This document shows positions 1 to 6,429 of a stretch of DNA of 8,001 nucleotides, one piece after another. Origin of the DNA: Actinomycetota bacterium (lineage in GTDB: Bacteria; Actinomycetota; Actinomycetes; JACCUZ01); the NCBI GenBank assembly GCA_030841195.1, contig JAVEDA010000473.1:1-8001 (forward strand), read 5' to 3'. The notes under the pieces were generated by a model. The model made no database searches and had not been told where the DNA came from. It saw only the letters and a list, made by a program, of their open reading frames with translations. The position numbers were made by a program, and so were the translations under genes. Each line of letters begins with the position of its first letter. The stretch's first letter is position 1.

Positions 1-211
1 CGATGTCGATGTGGCGGGAAGCAGCCCAGGTCGAGTACCGACCGAGCGCCCGGCGTACGGCTCCGGGCGTCGCGTGGGCGCCGGTCGGGCTGATGGAGGT
101 CATGAACGTGGGTACGCCGAGCAGCGCGATGTCAGGCGCGCGGTCACCCGGGCCGGCCGCCAGCCAGTCGCCCGCCCGAGGCCACCGCGGGTCGGCCGGC
201 CGGTCGTTCAC
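1..211 (-). CDS. Arginase/agmatinase-family protein, N-terminal part (runs off the left edge)
   Basis: Reading leftward from GTG at 209-211 gives 70 codons without a stop to the window edge. After about 25 variable residues comes DIALLGVP, then TSISPTGAHATPGAV, RRAL and RYSTW. This is the usual N-terminal layout of ureohydrolases (arginase, agmatinase, formimidoylglutamase): a first beta strand 'aLLGvP', a Gly-rich loop, and the 'GP.aiR.aLr.ys' helix. Members use a di-manganese centre to hydrolyse guanidino groups to urea, but the metal-binding Asp/His motifs lie beyond the edge, so the substrate cannot be told. GTG is chosen because no in-frame ATG lies upstream and a TACGGT element sits exactly 6 nt before it, suggesting a leaderless mRNA. 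It is divergent from the tRNA cluster. The family call is fairly sure; the exact enzyme is unknown. Confidence 0.72.
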   Translation of the reverse strand, partial: MNDRPADPRWPRAGDWLAAGPGDRAPDIALLGVPTFMTSISPTGAHATPGAVRRALGRYSTWAASRHIDI

Positions 212-223
212 GCCGTCACCGTA
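212..223 (-). promoter_or_regulatory. Putative leaderless -10 element of the arginase-family gene
   Basis: TACGGT (minus strand, 223 to 218) is followed by 6 nt and then GTG at 211. TAnnnT ending 6 nt before the first base of the start codon is the known geometry of actinobacterial leaderless transcription, where +1 is the first base of the start codon. No clear -35 hexamer is visible. GGTGA inside the same stretch could alternatively act as a weak Shine-Dalgarno sequence. Confidence 0.5.
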
Positions 224-238
224 GTCGGGGCGCTCCTG

Positions 239-244
239 TATCGT
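239..244 (+). promoter_or_regulatory. Possible -10 element of the tRNA cluster
   Basis: TATCGT fits TAnnnT and would place transcription start near 251, about 35 nt before tRNA-Gly. No good -35 is seen at 16-19 nt upstream, so this is tentative. It lies in the 74-bp gap between the divergent arginase-family gene and the tRNAs. Confidence 0.25.
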
Positions 245-285
245 TGTCCGCGCTTGCCAAGGTCCGTTGATCCGGGCTCAGGCGC

Positions 286-358
286 GCGGACGTAGCGCAG
301 CTGGTAGCGCATCACCTTGCCAAGGTGAGGGTCGCGGGTTCGAATCCCGTCGTCCGCT
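286..358 (+). tRNA. tRNA-Gly (anticodon GCC)
   Basis: The acceptor stem GCGGACG (286-292) pairs with CGTCCGC (351-357), with discriminator T358. The anticodon arm is TCACC-TTGCCAA-GGTGA with GCC at 319-321. The T arm contains GGGTTCGAATCCC. CCA is not encoded. It is first in a same-strand Gly-Cys-Val cluster, an order common in Actinobacteria, and is probably co-transcribed with the next two tRNAs (19-bp spacer). Confidence 0.97.
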
Positions 359-377
359 CTGGGGTTGCACACCCCGC

Positions 378-449
378 GGCGGGATGGCCGAGTGGCTTAG
401 GCAAGGGCCTGCAAAGCCCTGTACGCGGGTTCGATTCCCGCTCCCGCCT
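378..449 (+). tRNA. tRNA-Cys (anticodon GCA)
   Basis: The acceptor stem GGCGGGA (378-384) pairs with TCCCGCC (442-448), with the U discriminator typical of tRNA-Cys at 449. The anticodon arm is AGGGC-CTGCAAA-GCCCT with GCA at 411-413. The T arm is CGGGTTCGATTCCCG. CCA is not encoded. This is the middle gene of the cluster. Confidence 0.97.
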
Positions 450-488
450 CGTAACGGCACCACCCGTACGACGACAATGGCACCACGA

Positions 489-566
489 GGGCGATTGGCG
501 CAGTCTGGCTAGCGCGCTTCCCTGACACGGAAGAGGTCACAGGTTCAAGTCCTGTATCGCCCACCA
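489..566 (+). tRNA. tRNA-Val (anticodon GAC), CCA encoded
   Basis: The acceptor stem GGGCGAT (489-495) pairs with ATCGCCC (556-562), with discriminator A563 and an encoded CCA at 564-566. The anticodon arm is CTTCC-CTGACAC-GGAAG with GAC at 524-526. The T loop is GGTTCAAGTCC. It is the last gene of the cluster and the only one with a genomic CCA. No copy of its 3' end was found elsewhere in the window, so there is no direct att-site evidence. Confidence 0.97.
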
Positions 567-654
567 CGAAGCCCGCCACGGCGACCAGGTTCATCGGGTA
601 CGCCCAGGACCTCATCCAAAGCGGCGGCTGAGCCAGCGGCAGTTTGCCGATCTT

Positions 655-690
655 GAGACGGCGCGCCGGTTGTACGCGGCGCGCCGCCTC
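655..690 (+). terminator. Strong GC-rich hairpin, likely terminator of the tRNA cluster
   Basis: GAGACGGCGCGCC (655-667) pairs with GGCGCGCCGCCTC (678-690): 13 positions with one A-C mismatch and a 10-nt loop. It starts 89 nt after the tRNA-Val CCA end. No U-run follows, which is common for actinobacterial terminators. It could also act as an RNA-processing boundary. Confidence 0.5.
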
Positions 691-710
691 ATGTCCAGGC
701 CCGATTGCGC

Positions 711-769
711 ATGATCGGAGCAGATTCGGACTGCTAGGTGGCACCCAGGTGCTCCGATCATCCGGTTTT
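711..769 (+). terminator. Perfect 12-bp inverted repeat followed by a short T-run
   Basis: ATGATCGGAGCA (711-722) is perfectly complementary to TGCTCCGATCAT (750-761), with a 27-nt loop. The loop holds a small internal stem, CTAGGT with ACCCAG, with one mismatch. TTTT follows at 766-769. On the plus strand this fits an intrinsic terminator, a second one for the tRNA operon. Its perfect symmetry and long loop also fit a protein-binding site or a relic inverted repeat. Confidence 0.45.
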
Positions 770-978
770 CGACGACGTCGGATGCGGATCCGGACACCTG
801 GCCCCCGAACACCTATCCGATACCCGGAACAGCGTGCACCAGTTGCGGATCACGAGACACCGCGCTGGGTGTCGTCGGGCTGACAGACCTGCCGCGCGCC
901 CGAGCGCACAGTGGGCCGACCGGCACCCCCCGATCTCGACGCGGCGCGGGGCCGGCCGAACCCCTCGGGAGGCCCCCT

Positions 979-1158
979 TTGTCTTTCGTTCCATCTCACG
1001 GTTGGCTGGAGCGCGTCTACGGCCGACAGAACAAGCTGATCACCATCCGCTTCCACCGCCGACGTGACTGCGAGCACATCGACAACCCGCACTCGCTGCT
1101 CGAGATGGCGGCCTGGGGCTGGGACGCAGCCCGCTGCAACGTGTGCGCCGATGGCTGA
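979..1158 (+). CDS. Small unknown protein with CxH...CxxC pattern (59 aa)
   Basis: No family is recognised. TTG at 979 follows GGGAGG (967-972) with 6-nt spacing, ideal for ribosome binding, and no in-frame stop intervenes before TGA at 1156. The first codons have A/T in the third position (common at real starts); the rest have strong G/C third positions. The protein starts MSFVPSHGWLERVYG, continues NKLITIRFHRRRDCEHIDNP and ends WGWDAARCNVCADG. Cys31, His33, Cys53 and Cys56 could bind a metal, or the cysteines could be redox active. A weak GGGGCC/GGCCCC stem would cover the ribosome binding site. A following T-rich stretch (978-986) makes a terminator an alternative reading of that stem. It lies in the patch downstream of the tRNAs, with a 75-bp gap to the next ORF. 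Confidence 0.5.
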   Translation: MSFVPSHGWLERVYGRQNKLITIRFHRRRDCEHIDNPHSLLEMAAWGWDAARCNVCADG

Positions 1159-1233
1159 CCGGCGCATCGCCGCAGGTCAAGAGCGGGTCGAAGAACTGTC
1201 AACCGCTGGCGATCCCGGCCAGATGGGTGCACG

Positions 1234-1554
1234 GTGTCACCTGTGAAGCCCCAGGACCCAGGGCCGCACAGCCGTCATGCGCACCCGACGACCCGCGACC
1301 CACGCCTCGAGCTCGACACTGCCGGGCGCCCCAGCGTGTTCACCCAGGCCCAGGGCACCGCGGAGGTGAAGGGCCTCACGTTGCGCACAGACCCGCTCGA
1401 GCTCCGTCGTGACCTGCAGCGGGACATCGCGGCGATGCACACACGGGACCAGGAGCTGCAGGCTCGGGCCCAGGCCGTGCGGATCCGCTGGCTCGCGACC
1501 GCCACCGTGCTGCTGTGGCTGGTCACGCTGATCGTGCTGCTCGCCCACCTCTGA
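1234..1554 (+). CDS. Small hypothetical protein with a C-terminal membrane helix
   Basis: No family is recognised. The longest version starts at GTG 1234 (106 aa). Other in-frame starts are GTG 1243, GTG 1336, GTG 1366 and TTG 1381. TTG 1381 is attractive because GGAGGTGAAGGG (1362-1373) ends 7 nt before it, giving 57 aa. The N-terminal half of the long form is Pro/His/Thr-rich and looks disordered. Residues from about 50 are a charged, probably helical stretch (LELRRDLQRDIAAMHTRDQE), followed by one hydrophobic helix (WLATATVLLWLVTLIVLLAHL with its last residues at the stop). A tail-anchored or single-pass protein with a cytoplasmic N-terminus is the simplest reading. G/C-rich third positions persist throughout. 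It converges on ligB 218 bp away. Confidence 0.5.
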   Translation: MSPVKPQDPGPHSRHAHPTTRDPRLELDTAGRPSVFTQAQGTAEVKGLTLRTDPLELRRDLQRDIAAMHTRDQELQARAQAVRIRWLATATVLLWLVTLIVLLAHL

Positions 1555-1705
1555 GGTTCCGGCGTCCAGGAAGATCAACCCCGGGGTCTTGCGCCGGTCC
1601 GGGCCGCGCTGGTATCCCTGGCGTCGACAGCGGCGAGGACGGGGGGCTCGCCGACGGCCTGAGCCTCCGCCCGGTCCCCGCGGAGTTCCAGGTCGCAGCC
1701 GACGT

Positions 1706-1774
1706 GAGGTCTCCGGGACCGGCCCGCGTCGCCGTGCTCCCCCCTCCCATGACGGCGCGGGCTGTCCGGACCTC
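1706..1774. terminator. Large imperfect stem-loop between converging genes
   Basis: GAGGTC (1706-1711) pairs with GACCTC (1769-1774), CGGgAC (1714-1719, one bulged G) with GTCCG (1764-1768), and GCCCGCG (1722-1728) with CGCGGGC (1756-1762). The loop is about 27 nt. Its right arm overlaps the ligB stop codon (1773-1775). It lies in the 218-bp gap where the small membrane-protein gene and ligB converge, so a bidirectional terminator without a U-run is likely. The rest of 1555-1772 shows nothing recognisable. Confidence 0.4.
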
Positions 1775-3293
1775 AGCCGCCGTGGATCGCCCGCACCGCG
1801 TCGACCGTGTCGGCCTCCTCCGGTCGCTTGTCCGGCCGGTGCCGCAGCACCCGGGCGAACCGCAGCGCCATCCCACCCGGGTAGCGCGGCGAGGTCTGCA
1901 CCCCGTCGAAGGCCACCTCCACAACGAGCTCGGGGCGCACCTGGACGACCCACTCGCCGCTGTCCACGGCCAGCTCCTGCAGCCGCTCGGTCTGCCAGGC
2001 GAGCATCTCGTCGGTCAGCCCCTTGAACGTCTTGCCCAGCATCACCCAGCCGCCGGCCGGGTCGCGAGCACCGAGGTGCAGGTTCGACAGCCAACCACGC
2101 CGCCGACCGTGGCCCCACTCGGCCGCCAGCACGACGAGGTCCAACGTGTGCCGCGGCTTCACCTTGAGCCAGCCGGTGCCGCGACGGCCGGCCTCGTAGG
2201 GAGCATCGAGCGACTTCGCCACCACACCCTCGTGGCCCTGTGCCACGGCACCGGCCAGGACGTCGGCAGCCACCGCCACCTCGGCCGTCACCACCCGGGG
2301 CACCCGCAACGGCTCGGGGACCGCGGCCTCGAGCACCTCGGCCCGATCGCGCCCGGGACGGTCCAGCACGTCCTCGCCGTCGACGTGCAGGACGTCGAAG
2401 ACGTACGTCGACAGCGGTGCCGCCGCTCGGGCCGCCGTGACGTCCACCCGTGAGGACACCCGGCTGCCGGTCTGCTGGAACGGCCGGGGCCGCCCGTCCG
2501 GGTGCAGCGCGATCGCCTCCCCGTCGAGCACCACGTCGCGCACCGGCAGCAGCAGCGCGGCCTCGACTACCTCCGGCACCCGGTCGGTGATCTCGTCCAG
2601 GCTCCGGGTCCACACCGACACGTCGCCACCGGACCGGTGCACCTGCACCCGGACACCGTCGAGCTTCCACTCCACCGCGGCCTCCCCCAGCCGGCTGATG
2701 GCATCAGCCACGTCTGTGGCGGTGGACGCCAGCATCGGCTGGACCGGGCGGCCCACCTGCAGCCGGAACGCTGCGAGCGCCTCCGTCCCACCCGTGAGCG
2801 CGGCCTCGGCCACCGGACCGACGGCCCCGCGCAGCATCGCCGCCCGGCGTACGTCGGCGAGCGGCACCGCCGCTGCCTGCGCGACGGCCGCCAGCATCAC
2901 GCCCTCGAGGGCGCCCTGTCGCAGCTCACCGGTGAGAAGGCCGCGCAGCAGCCGCTGCTCCGGCTCGGTCGCCCGGCCGAACAGGTCGGCCACCCGGCGT
3001 ACCCGCTCGCCCTGGGACCCCGCGCCGGCCAGGGCCGCGACGTCGGCCAACACCGCGTCCACCTCGCTGACCCCGAGGGTCGGCTCGGGGGCGGGCGCCG
3101 GAAGGTCGCGCAGCGAGGCCCAGCCGACACCCGTCCGCCGCTGGCGCAGCTCGCCGGACAGGTAGGCCACCACGACCGGCACCTCGTCCGGGTCGGCGCT
3201 CCGCAGCGCGGCCGCCACGGCCGCGACCTTCTCGGTACGCCGAGTGGTGCCCGAGACGGCCGCGGAGGCGGCGGCGAGGTCGGCGAGCAGCAC
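1773..3293 (-). CDS. ligB: ATP-dependent DNA ligase, LigB type
   Basis: It seals DNA nicks using ATP through a lysyl-AMP intermediate. Length (506 aa) and sequence throughout match mycobacterial LigB, a repair ligase accessory to NAD-dependent LigA. The N-terminal DNA-binding domain covers about residues 1-175. The nucleotidyltransferase core has motif I KLDG with Lys210 as the AMP-accepting lysine, motif III around DGEA (257-260), motif IV EGVVAK (355-360) and motif V WLKVKP (375-380). The OB domain ends with motif VI, RYPGGMALRFAR followed by RPDK (470-489). All catalytic motifs are intact. GTG at 3293 is the start, giving the family N-terminus MLLADLA, with AGGA about 8 nt upstream. It lies 36 bp after the oxidoreductase gene on the same strand and is probably co-transcribed with it. 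Confidence 0.95.
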   Translation of the reverse strand: MLLADLAAASAAVSGTTRRTEKVAAVAAALRSADPDEVPVVVAYLSGELRQRRTGVGWASLRDLPAPAPEPTLGVSEVDAVLADVAALAGAGSQGERVRRVADLFGRATEPEQRLLRGLLTGELRQGALEGVMLAAVAQAAAVPLADVRRAAMLRGAVGPVAEAALTGGTEALAAFRLQVGRPVQPMLASTATDVADAISRLGEAAVEWKLDGVRVQVHRSGGDVSVWTRSLDEITDRVPEVVEAALLLPVRDVVLDGEAIALHPDGRPRPFQQTGSRVSSRVDVTAARAAAPLSTYVFDVLHVDGEDVLDRPGRDRAEVLEAAVPEPLRVPRVVTAEVAVAADVLAGAVAQGHEGVVAKSLDAPYEAGRRGTGWLKVKPRHTLDLVVLAAEWGHGRRRGWLSNLHLGARDPAGGWVMLGKTFKGLTDEMLAWQTERLQELAVDSGEWVVQVRPELVVEVAFDGVQTSPRYPGGMALRFARVLRHRPDKRPEEADTVDAVRAIHGG

Positions 3294-3329
3294 GGCGACA
3301 TCCTGCCCGCCGGCACCGACGGGCCGCGC

Positions 3330-4694
3330 TCACTCCCCCAGGTCGTTGAGTGCGTCCTGGACCCCGCGGTGGAAGGTCGGGTAGGCGTAGATCATCGTGC
3401 GCAGCGTCGACACGGGCACCCGGGCGTGCACGGCCAGGGTCAGCATCGAGAGCACCTCGCCGCCCCAGGGGCCGACCGAGGTGGCCCCGACCAGCAGCCC
3501 GCGGTCGCCGTCGGCCACCAGCTTGATGAAGCCGGCGTTGCCCGGACCGTGGATCCAGCCGCGGGCGCTGGCCGACACCTGCGACGTGCCGGTGCGCACC
3601 GGGACGCCCTGCTCCCGGGCTGCCCGCTCGGTCAGCCCGACCGAGCCGACCTCCGGGTCGGTGAAGGTCACCCGGGCCAGGCCGGTGTAGTCCGCGGTCG
3701 GGCCGGGCCGGCCGAGGATGTCGTCGATCGCGATGCCCGCCTGGTACATCGCCATGTGCGTGAACGCGCCCACGCCGGTCACGTCACCGACGGCCCAGAG
3801 CCGGTCGGCCGCGCGCATCCGCTCGTCCACCTCGATCGCCCGGGCCTTGGGGTCCAGCCCGACCGAGTCGACCTCGAGCTCCGCGACCCGGGCATGGCGG
3901 CCGACGCTGACGAGCAGCTCGGCGCCCTTGACCGACGTACCGTCCTCGAGGTCGACGGTCACGCTGTCGGCGTCGCGGGAGACCCGGACCGCCTTGGCGC
4001 CCAGCGCCAGCGTCACGCCGTCCGCGCGCAGGGCGGTCGCGACGACCTCACCCGCCTCCGGCTCCTCGGGCGGCAGCAGCCGGTCAGTGGCCTCGACGAT
4101 GGTCACCGCCGAGCCGTAGCGGGCGAACATCTGGGCCAGCTCGGCCCCGATCGAGCCACCACCTAGCACCACCAGCGACGCCGGCGCCTGCTCGGCGGAG
4201 ATCGCCTCGCGGTTGGTCCAGTAGCGGCTGTCCGCCAACCCCTCGATGGGAGGTACGACGGGGGCCGAGCCGCTGGCGACCACCACCCCGCGGGCGGCGA
4301 CGAAGGTGTCGTCGCCGACGACCACCCGGCCGGGCCCGGCAAGCCGGGCGGACCCACGCACCAGCCGGCCGCCCTTGCCCTCGAACCGGTCGGCGGCCAC
4401 CTGGTCGTCCCAGGTGTCGGTGGCCTCGTCCCGGATCCGCTTCGCGACGAACGCGAGGTCGGGCTCGATCGAGCTGCGACCCGCGTAGGGGTCGGCCCGG
4501 CGGGTCTCGGCGATCAGCGTCGAGCCGCGGATCATCATCTTGCTCGGCACGCAGCCCCAGTAAGGGCACTCGCCACCTACCAGCTCGCGCTCGACGCCGA
4601 CGACGGAGAGCCCGGCCTCGGCCAGCCGGCCGGCCACCTCCTCGCCGCCTGGCCCCATCCCGATCACGACGACGTCTACCTCGTGGTTCGCCAT
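3330..4694 (-). CDS. FAD-dependent pyridine nucleotide-disulfide oxidoreductase (dihydrolipoyl dehydrogenase-like)
   Basis: This 454-aa cytosolic flavoenzyme has the class I disulfide reductase fold. The FAD-binding GMGPGG is at 12-17. The redox disulfide is CPYWGC (Cys43, Cys48) followed by VPSK. The NAD(P) site VLGGGSIGAELA spans 176-187; Glu201 after the second strand favours NADH over NADPH. The second FAD motif is AVGDVTG (301-307), and a C-terminal dimerisation domain follows. At the usual His-Pro...Glu catalytic site (AHPTxxE) the protein has AYPTFHR: Tyr438 replaces the His and Arg443 the Glu. It is therefore probably not a true lipoamide dehydrogenase; a quinone, thiol or metal reductase role is possible. 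ATG 4694 is chosen over longer forms because AGGA lies 7 nt upstream and the FAD strand starts at residue 6. First gene of a unit with ligB; divergent from the phosphatase. Confidence 0.88.
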   Translation of the reverse strand: MANHEVDVVVIGMGPGGEEVAGRLAEAGLSVVGVERELVGGECPYWGCVPSKMMIRGSTLIAETRRADPYAGRSSIEPDLAFVAKRIRDEATDTWDDQVAADRFEGKGGRLVRGSARLAGPGRVVVGDDTFVAARGVVVASGSAPVVPPIEGLADSRYWTNREAISAEQAPASLVVLGGGSIGAELAQMFARYGSAVTIVEATDRLLPPEEPEAGEVVATALRADGVTLALGAKAVRVSRDADSVTVDLEDGTSVKGAELLVSVGRHARVAELEVDSVGLDPKARAIEVDERMRAADRLWAVGDVTGVGAFTHMAMYQAGIAIDDILGRPGPTADYTGLARVTFTDPEVGSVGLTERAAREQGVPVRTGTSQVSASARGWIHGPGNAGFIKLVADGDRGLLVGATSVGPWGGEVLSMLTLAVHARVPVSTLRTMIYAYPTFHRGVQDALNDLGE

Positions 4695-4716
4695 GGGCCC
4701 ATCCTGCCCCGATGGG

Positions 4717-4728
4717 TACGGTGCCGAA
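4717..4728 (+). promoter_or_regulatory. Putative leaderless -10 element of the histidine phosphatase gene
   Basis: TACGGT (4717-4722) is followed by 6 nt and then ATG at 4729, so +1 would be the A of the start codon. No purine-rich ribosome binding site is visible. The divergent gene starts at 4694, leaving only 34 bp between start codons. No TTGACA-like -35 is evident; the -35 region would overlap the neighbour's start. Confidence 0.5.
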
Positions 4729-5322
4729 ATGACCGACCACGATGCCCCCGCCTCCCAGCTCTGGCTGGTCCGGCACGGCGAGACCGAGTGGAGCGCGTCC
4801 GGCCGGCACACCAGCCGCACCGACCTGGACCTGACCGAGGCCGGGGTCGAGGCCGCCCGGTCGGTGGCGGACAAGCTGCGCGGGACGTCGTTCGCCGGGG
4901 TGCTCGCCAGCCCGCTGCTGCGGGCCCGGCGCACGGCCGAGCTCGCCGGCTACCCGTCGGCGGAGGCCCTGGACGACCTGCGCGAGTGGGACTACGGCGC
5001 CGACGAGGGCCTCACCACGGCCGAGATCAGGGAGTCCCGACCGGGCTGGACCGTGTGGGCCGACGGGCCGGCGGGTGGCGAGACCTGCGAGGAGGTCGGC
5101 GCCCGGGCCGACCGGGTGATCGAGCTGGTCCGGGCCGTGGACGGGCCGGTGCTCGCCTTCTCGCACGGGCACTTCTCCCGGGTCCTCGGCGCCCGCTGGC
5201 TAGGACTCGAGGTCACCGACGGCGCGCACCTGACCCTGTCGACCGCGTCGGTGTCGGTGCTCGGCTGGGAGCGCGACACCCCCGCTGTCCTGCACTGGAA
5301 CCACACCGGCACCCTGTGCTGA
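4729..5322 (+). CDS. Histidine phosphatase (acid phosphatase, Rv3214-like)
   Basis: This is a 197-aa member of the phosphoglycerate mutase-like superfamily that hydrolyses phosphate esters through a phospho-histidine. LVRHGETEW gives Arg15-His16-Gly17, with His16 as nucleophile. SPLLRARRTA supplies the second arginine (about 65), LREWDYG the acidic residue (Glu86), and SHGHFSRV the second histidine (His146). The stretch GLTTAEIRES and the GRHTSRTD segment resemble M. tuberculosis Rv3214, annotated as a mutase but described as an acid phosphatase. The physiological substrate is not evident. ATG 4729 is preferred to the 12-codon longer GTG version because of the upstream TACGGT and because the longer form has no ribosome binding site. 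It converges with rsgA, with 15 bp between stop codons. Confidence 0.9.
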   Translation: MTDHDAPASQLWLVRHGETEWSASGRHTSRTDLDLTEAGVEAARSVADKLRGTSFAGVLASPLLRARRTAELAGYPSAEALDDLREWDYGADEGLTTAEIRESRPGWTVWADGPAGGETCEEVGARADRVIELVRAVDGPVLAFSHGHFSRVLGARWLGLEVTDGAHLTLSTASVSVLGWERDTPAVLHWNHTGTLC

Positions 5323-5337
5323 CCGGCCTCCGCTGGC

Positions 5338-6429
5338 TCAGGGCTTGTTGCCGGGGCGGTTGCGGTACTCCTTGGTGATGCGCTTCCACTTCGAGCGCTC
5401 CTCGGCCCGCAGCCTGGCGTCGTGCCGCATCGCCATCCAGCGGGCCTCGCGCTGCAGCTTGACGTAGCTCGTCCAGCGGCGCTCCGGCAGCTCGCCGGAG
5501 TCGAGCGCGGCCCGCACCGCGCAGCCCGGCTCGGTCTCGTGCGCGCAGTCGCCGAACCGGCACTCCCCGGCCAGCGCCTCCACGTCGGCGAAGACCAGGT
5601 CCAGCGACTCGCTGACGTCGGTCAGCCCCACGCTGCGCAGCCCCGGGGTGTCGACCACCAGTCCGCCGCCGGGGAGCACCACCAGCTCGCGGTGCACGGT
5701 CGTGTGCCGGCCCTTGCCGTCGGCGCGCAGCGCGCGGGTGAACATCACCACGTCACCGGAGATTGCGTTGGTCAGCGTCGACTTGCCGGCACCGGAGGGC
5801 CCGAGCAGTGCCAGGGTCCGCCCGGGCAGCACGTGCTCGCGGACCGCTTCCATCCCCTCGCCGGTCGTCGAGCTGACCGTCAGTACGTCGACGCCGGGGG
5901 CGGCCGCCGCCACGTCCGCACGCAGCTGCTCGGCGTCGGGCACCAGGTCGGCCTTGGTGAGCACCACCATCGGGGTGGCGCCGCTCTCCCAGGCCAGCGC
6001 GAGGAACCGTTCGATCCGGCCGAGGTCGGGCTCGGGGTGCAGCCCCTCGACGACGACCGCGAGGTCGACGTTGGTGGCGAGCACCTGCCCGTGCGAGGTG
6101 CCGGGCGTCACTCCGGCCCGGACGAACGCCGTACGCCGGGGAAGCACCGCCTCGACGGTGACCCGGCCGTCCGGCCAGATGCGCGCGGCCACCCAGTCGC
6201 CCACGCACGGGGTGCTCACCGGGTCGGTGGCGCCGGCAGCCAGCACGGCGCCGGAGAAGGTCAGCCGCATCGGGCCGTCGGCCGCGAGGGCGTCGCAGGC
6301 GCCGCGGTCGACCCGGCTGACCCGGGCCGCGACGTGCTCGGCGGCGTAGGGGGCGAAGGTGTCGTGGAAGGAGTCGTCCCAGCCGAGAGTGCTGAGATCG
6401 AGCGGTGGGGTGTGCTCGGGTGCGGTCAA
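5338..6429 (-). CDS. rsgA: Ribosome small-subunit-dependent GTPase A
   Basis: RsgA is a circularly permuted GTPase that checks late 30S subunit maturation and leaves on GTP hydrolysis. In the 363-aa form there is an OB-fold (about 30-100). The permuted GTPase follows with G4 TKAD (158-161), G1 GPSGAGKST (210-218), the switch segment GKGRHTT (238-244) and G3 DTPG (260-263). The zinc knuckle Cys290-x4-Cys295-x-His297-x5-Cys303 and a basic tail (KWKRITKEYRNR) complete it. All key residues are present. TTG at 6429 is chosen because GAAGGA (6444 to 6439 on the minus strand) precedes it by 9 nt and the length fits the family. A longer in-frame form from GTG 6507 (389 aa) has no ribosome binding site but overlaps the stop of a leader ORF, so coupled translation from it cannot be excluded. 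Confidence 0.93.
   Translation of the reverse strand: MTAPEHTPPLDLSTLGWDDSFHDTFAPYAAEHVAARVSRVDRGACDALAADGPMRLTFSGAVLAAGATDPVSTPCVGDWVAARIWPDGRVTVEAVLPRRTAFVRAGVTPGTSHGQVLATNVDLAVVVEGLHPEPDLGRIERFLALAWESGATPMVVLTKADLVPDAEQLRADVAAAAPGVDVLTVSSTTGEGMEAVREHVLPGRTLALLGPSGAGKSTLTNAISGDVVMFTRALRADGKGRHTTVHRELVVLPGGGLVVDTPGLRSVGLTDVSESLDLVFADVEALAGECRFGDCAHETEPGCAVRAALDSGELPERRWTSYVKLQREARWMAMRHDARLRAEERSKWKRITKEYRNRPGNKP

Larger units (their letters stand above)
567..978 (+). other. 412-bp stretch without a convincing gene, downstream of the tRNA cluster
   Basis: Reading frames here give low-complexity Arg/Pro/Ala-rich translations with no recognisable family and no good ribosome binding site until 967. 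It contains two strong stem-loops (655-690 and 711-761), listed separately. A third weak one, GGGGCC (948-953) with GGCCCC (971-976), sits just before the next small gene. Expected content is the 3' trailer and terminator of the tRNA transcript; the rest is unexplained. Confidence 0.6.

Noticed and set aside
253..326. CTTGCCAAGGT occurs at 253-263 and again in the tRNA-Gly anticodon arm (316-326)
   Set aside because: An 11-bp match is expected by chance in a window this size, and no longer similarity surrounds it, so it is not evidence for a duplicated tRNA or att site.
278..744. Open frames crossing the tRNA genes on both strands
   Set aside because: They read through three intact tRNA genes. 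They contain the GRRDSNPRP- and GLEPVTSSV-type strings that come from translating tRNA genes and are often mis-annotated as proteins.
738..1067. A 109-codon plus-strand frame in the gene-poor region
   Set aside because: It has no ribosome binding site, crosses a stem-loop, has an irregular composition, and overlaps the better supported 59-aa frame.
1237..2670. A 477-codon minus-strand frame and other long frames overlapping ligB
   Set aside because: They lie in shifted frames over ligB and translate to Arg/Gly/Ala-rich sequence without motifs.
2502..4166. A 554-codon open frame on the plus strand across ligB and the oxidoreductase gene
   Set aside because: It is antisense to two clearly recognised genes, spans their junction, and translates to a low-complexity His/Arg/Gly/Pro-rich sequence. 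This is a typical by-product of high-GC third positions.
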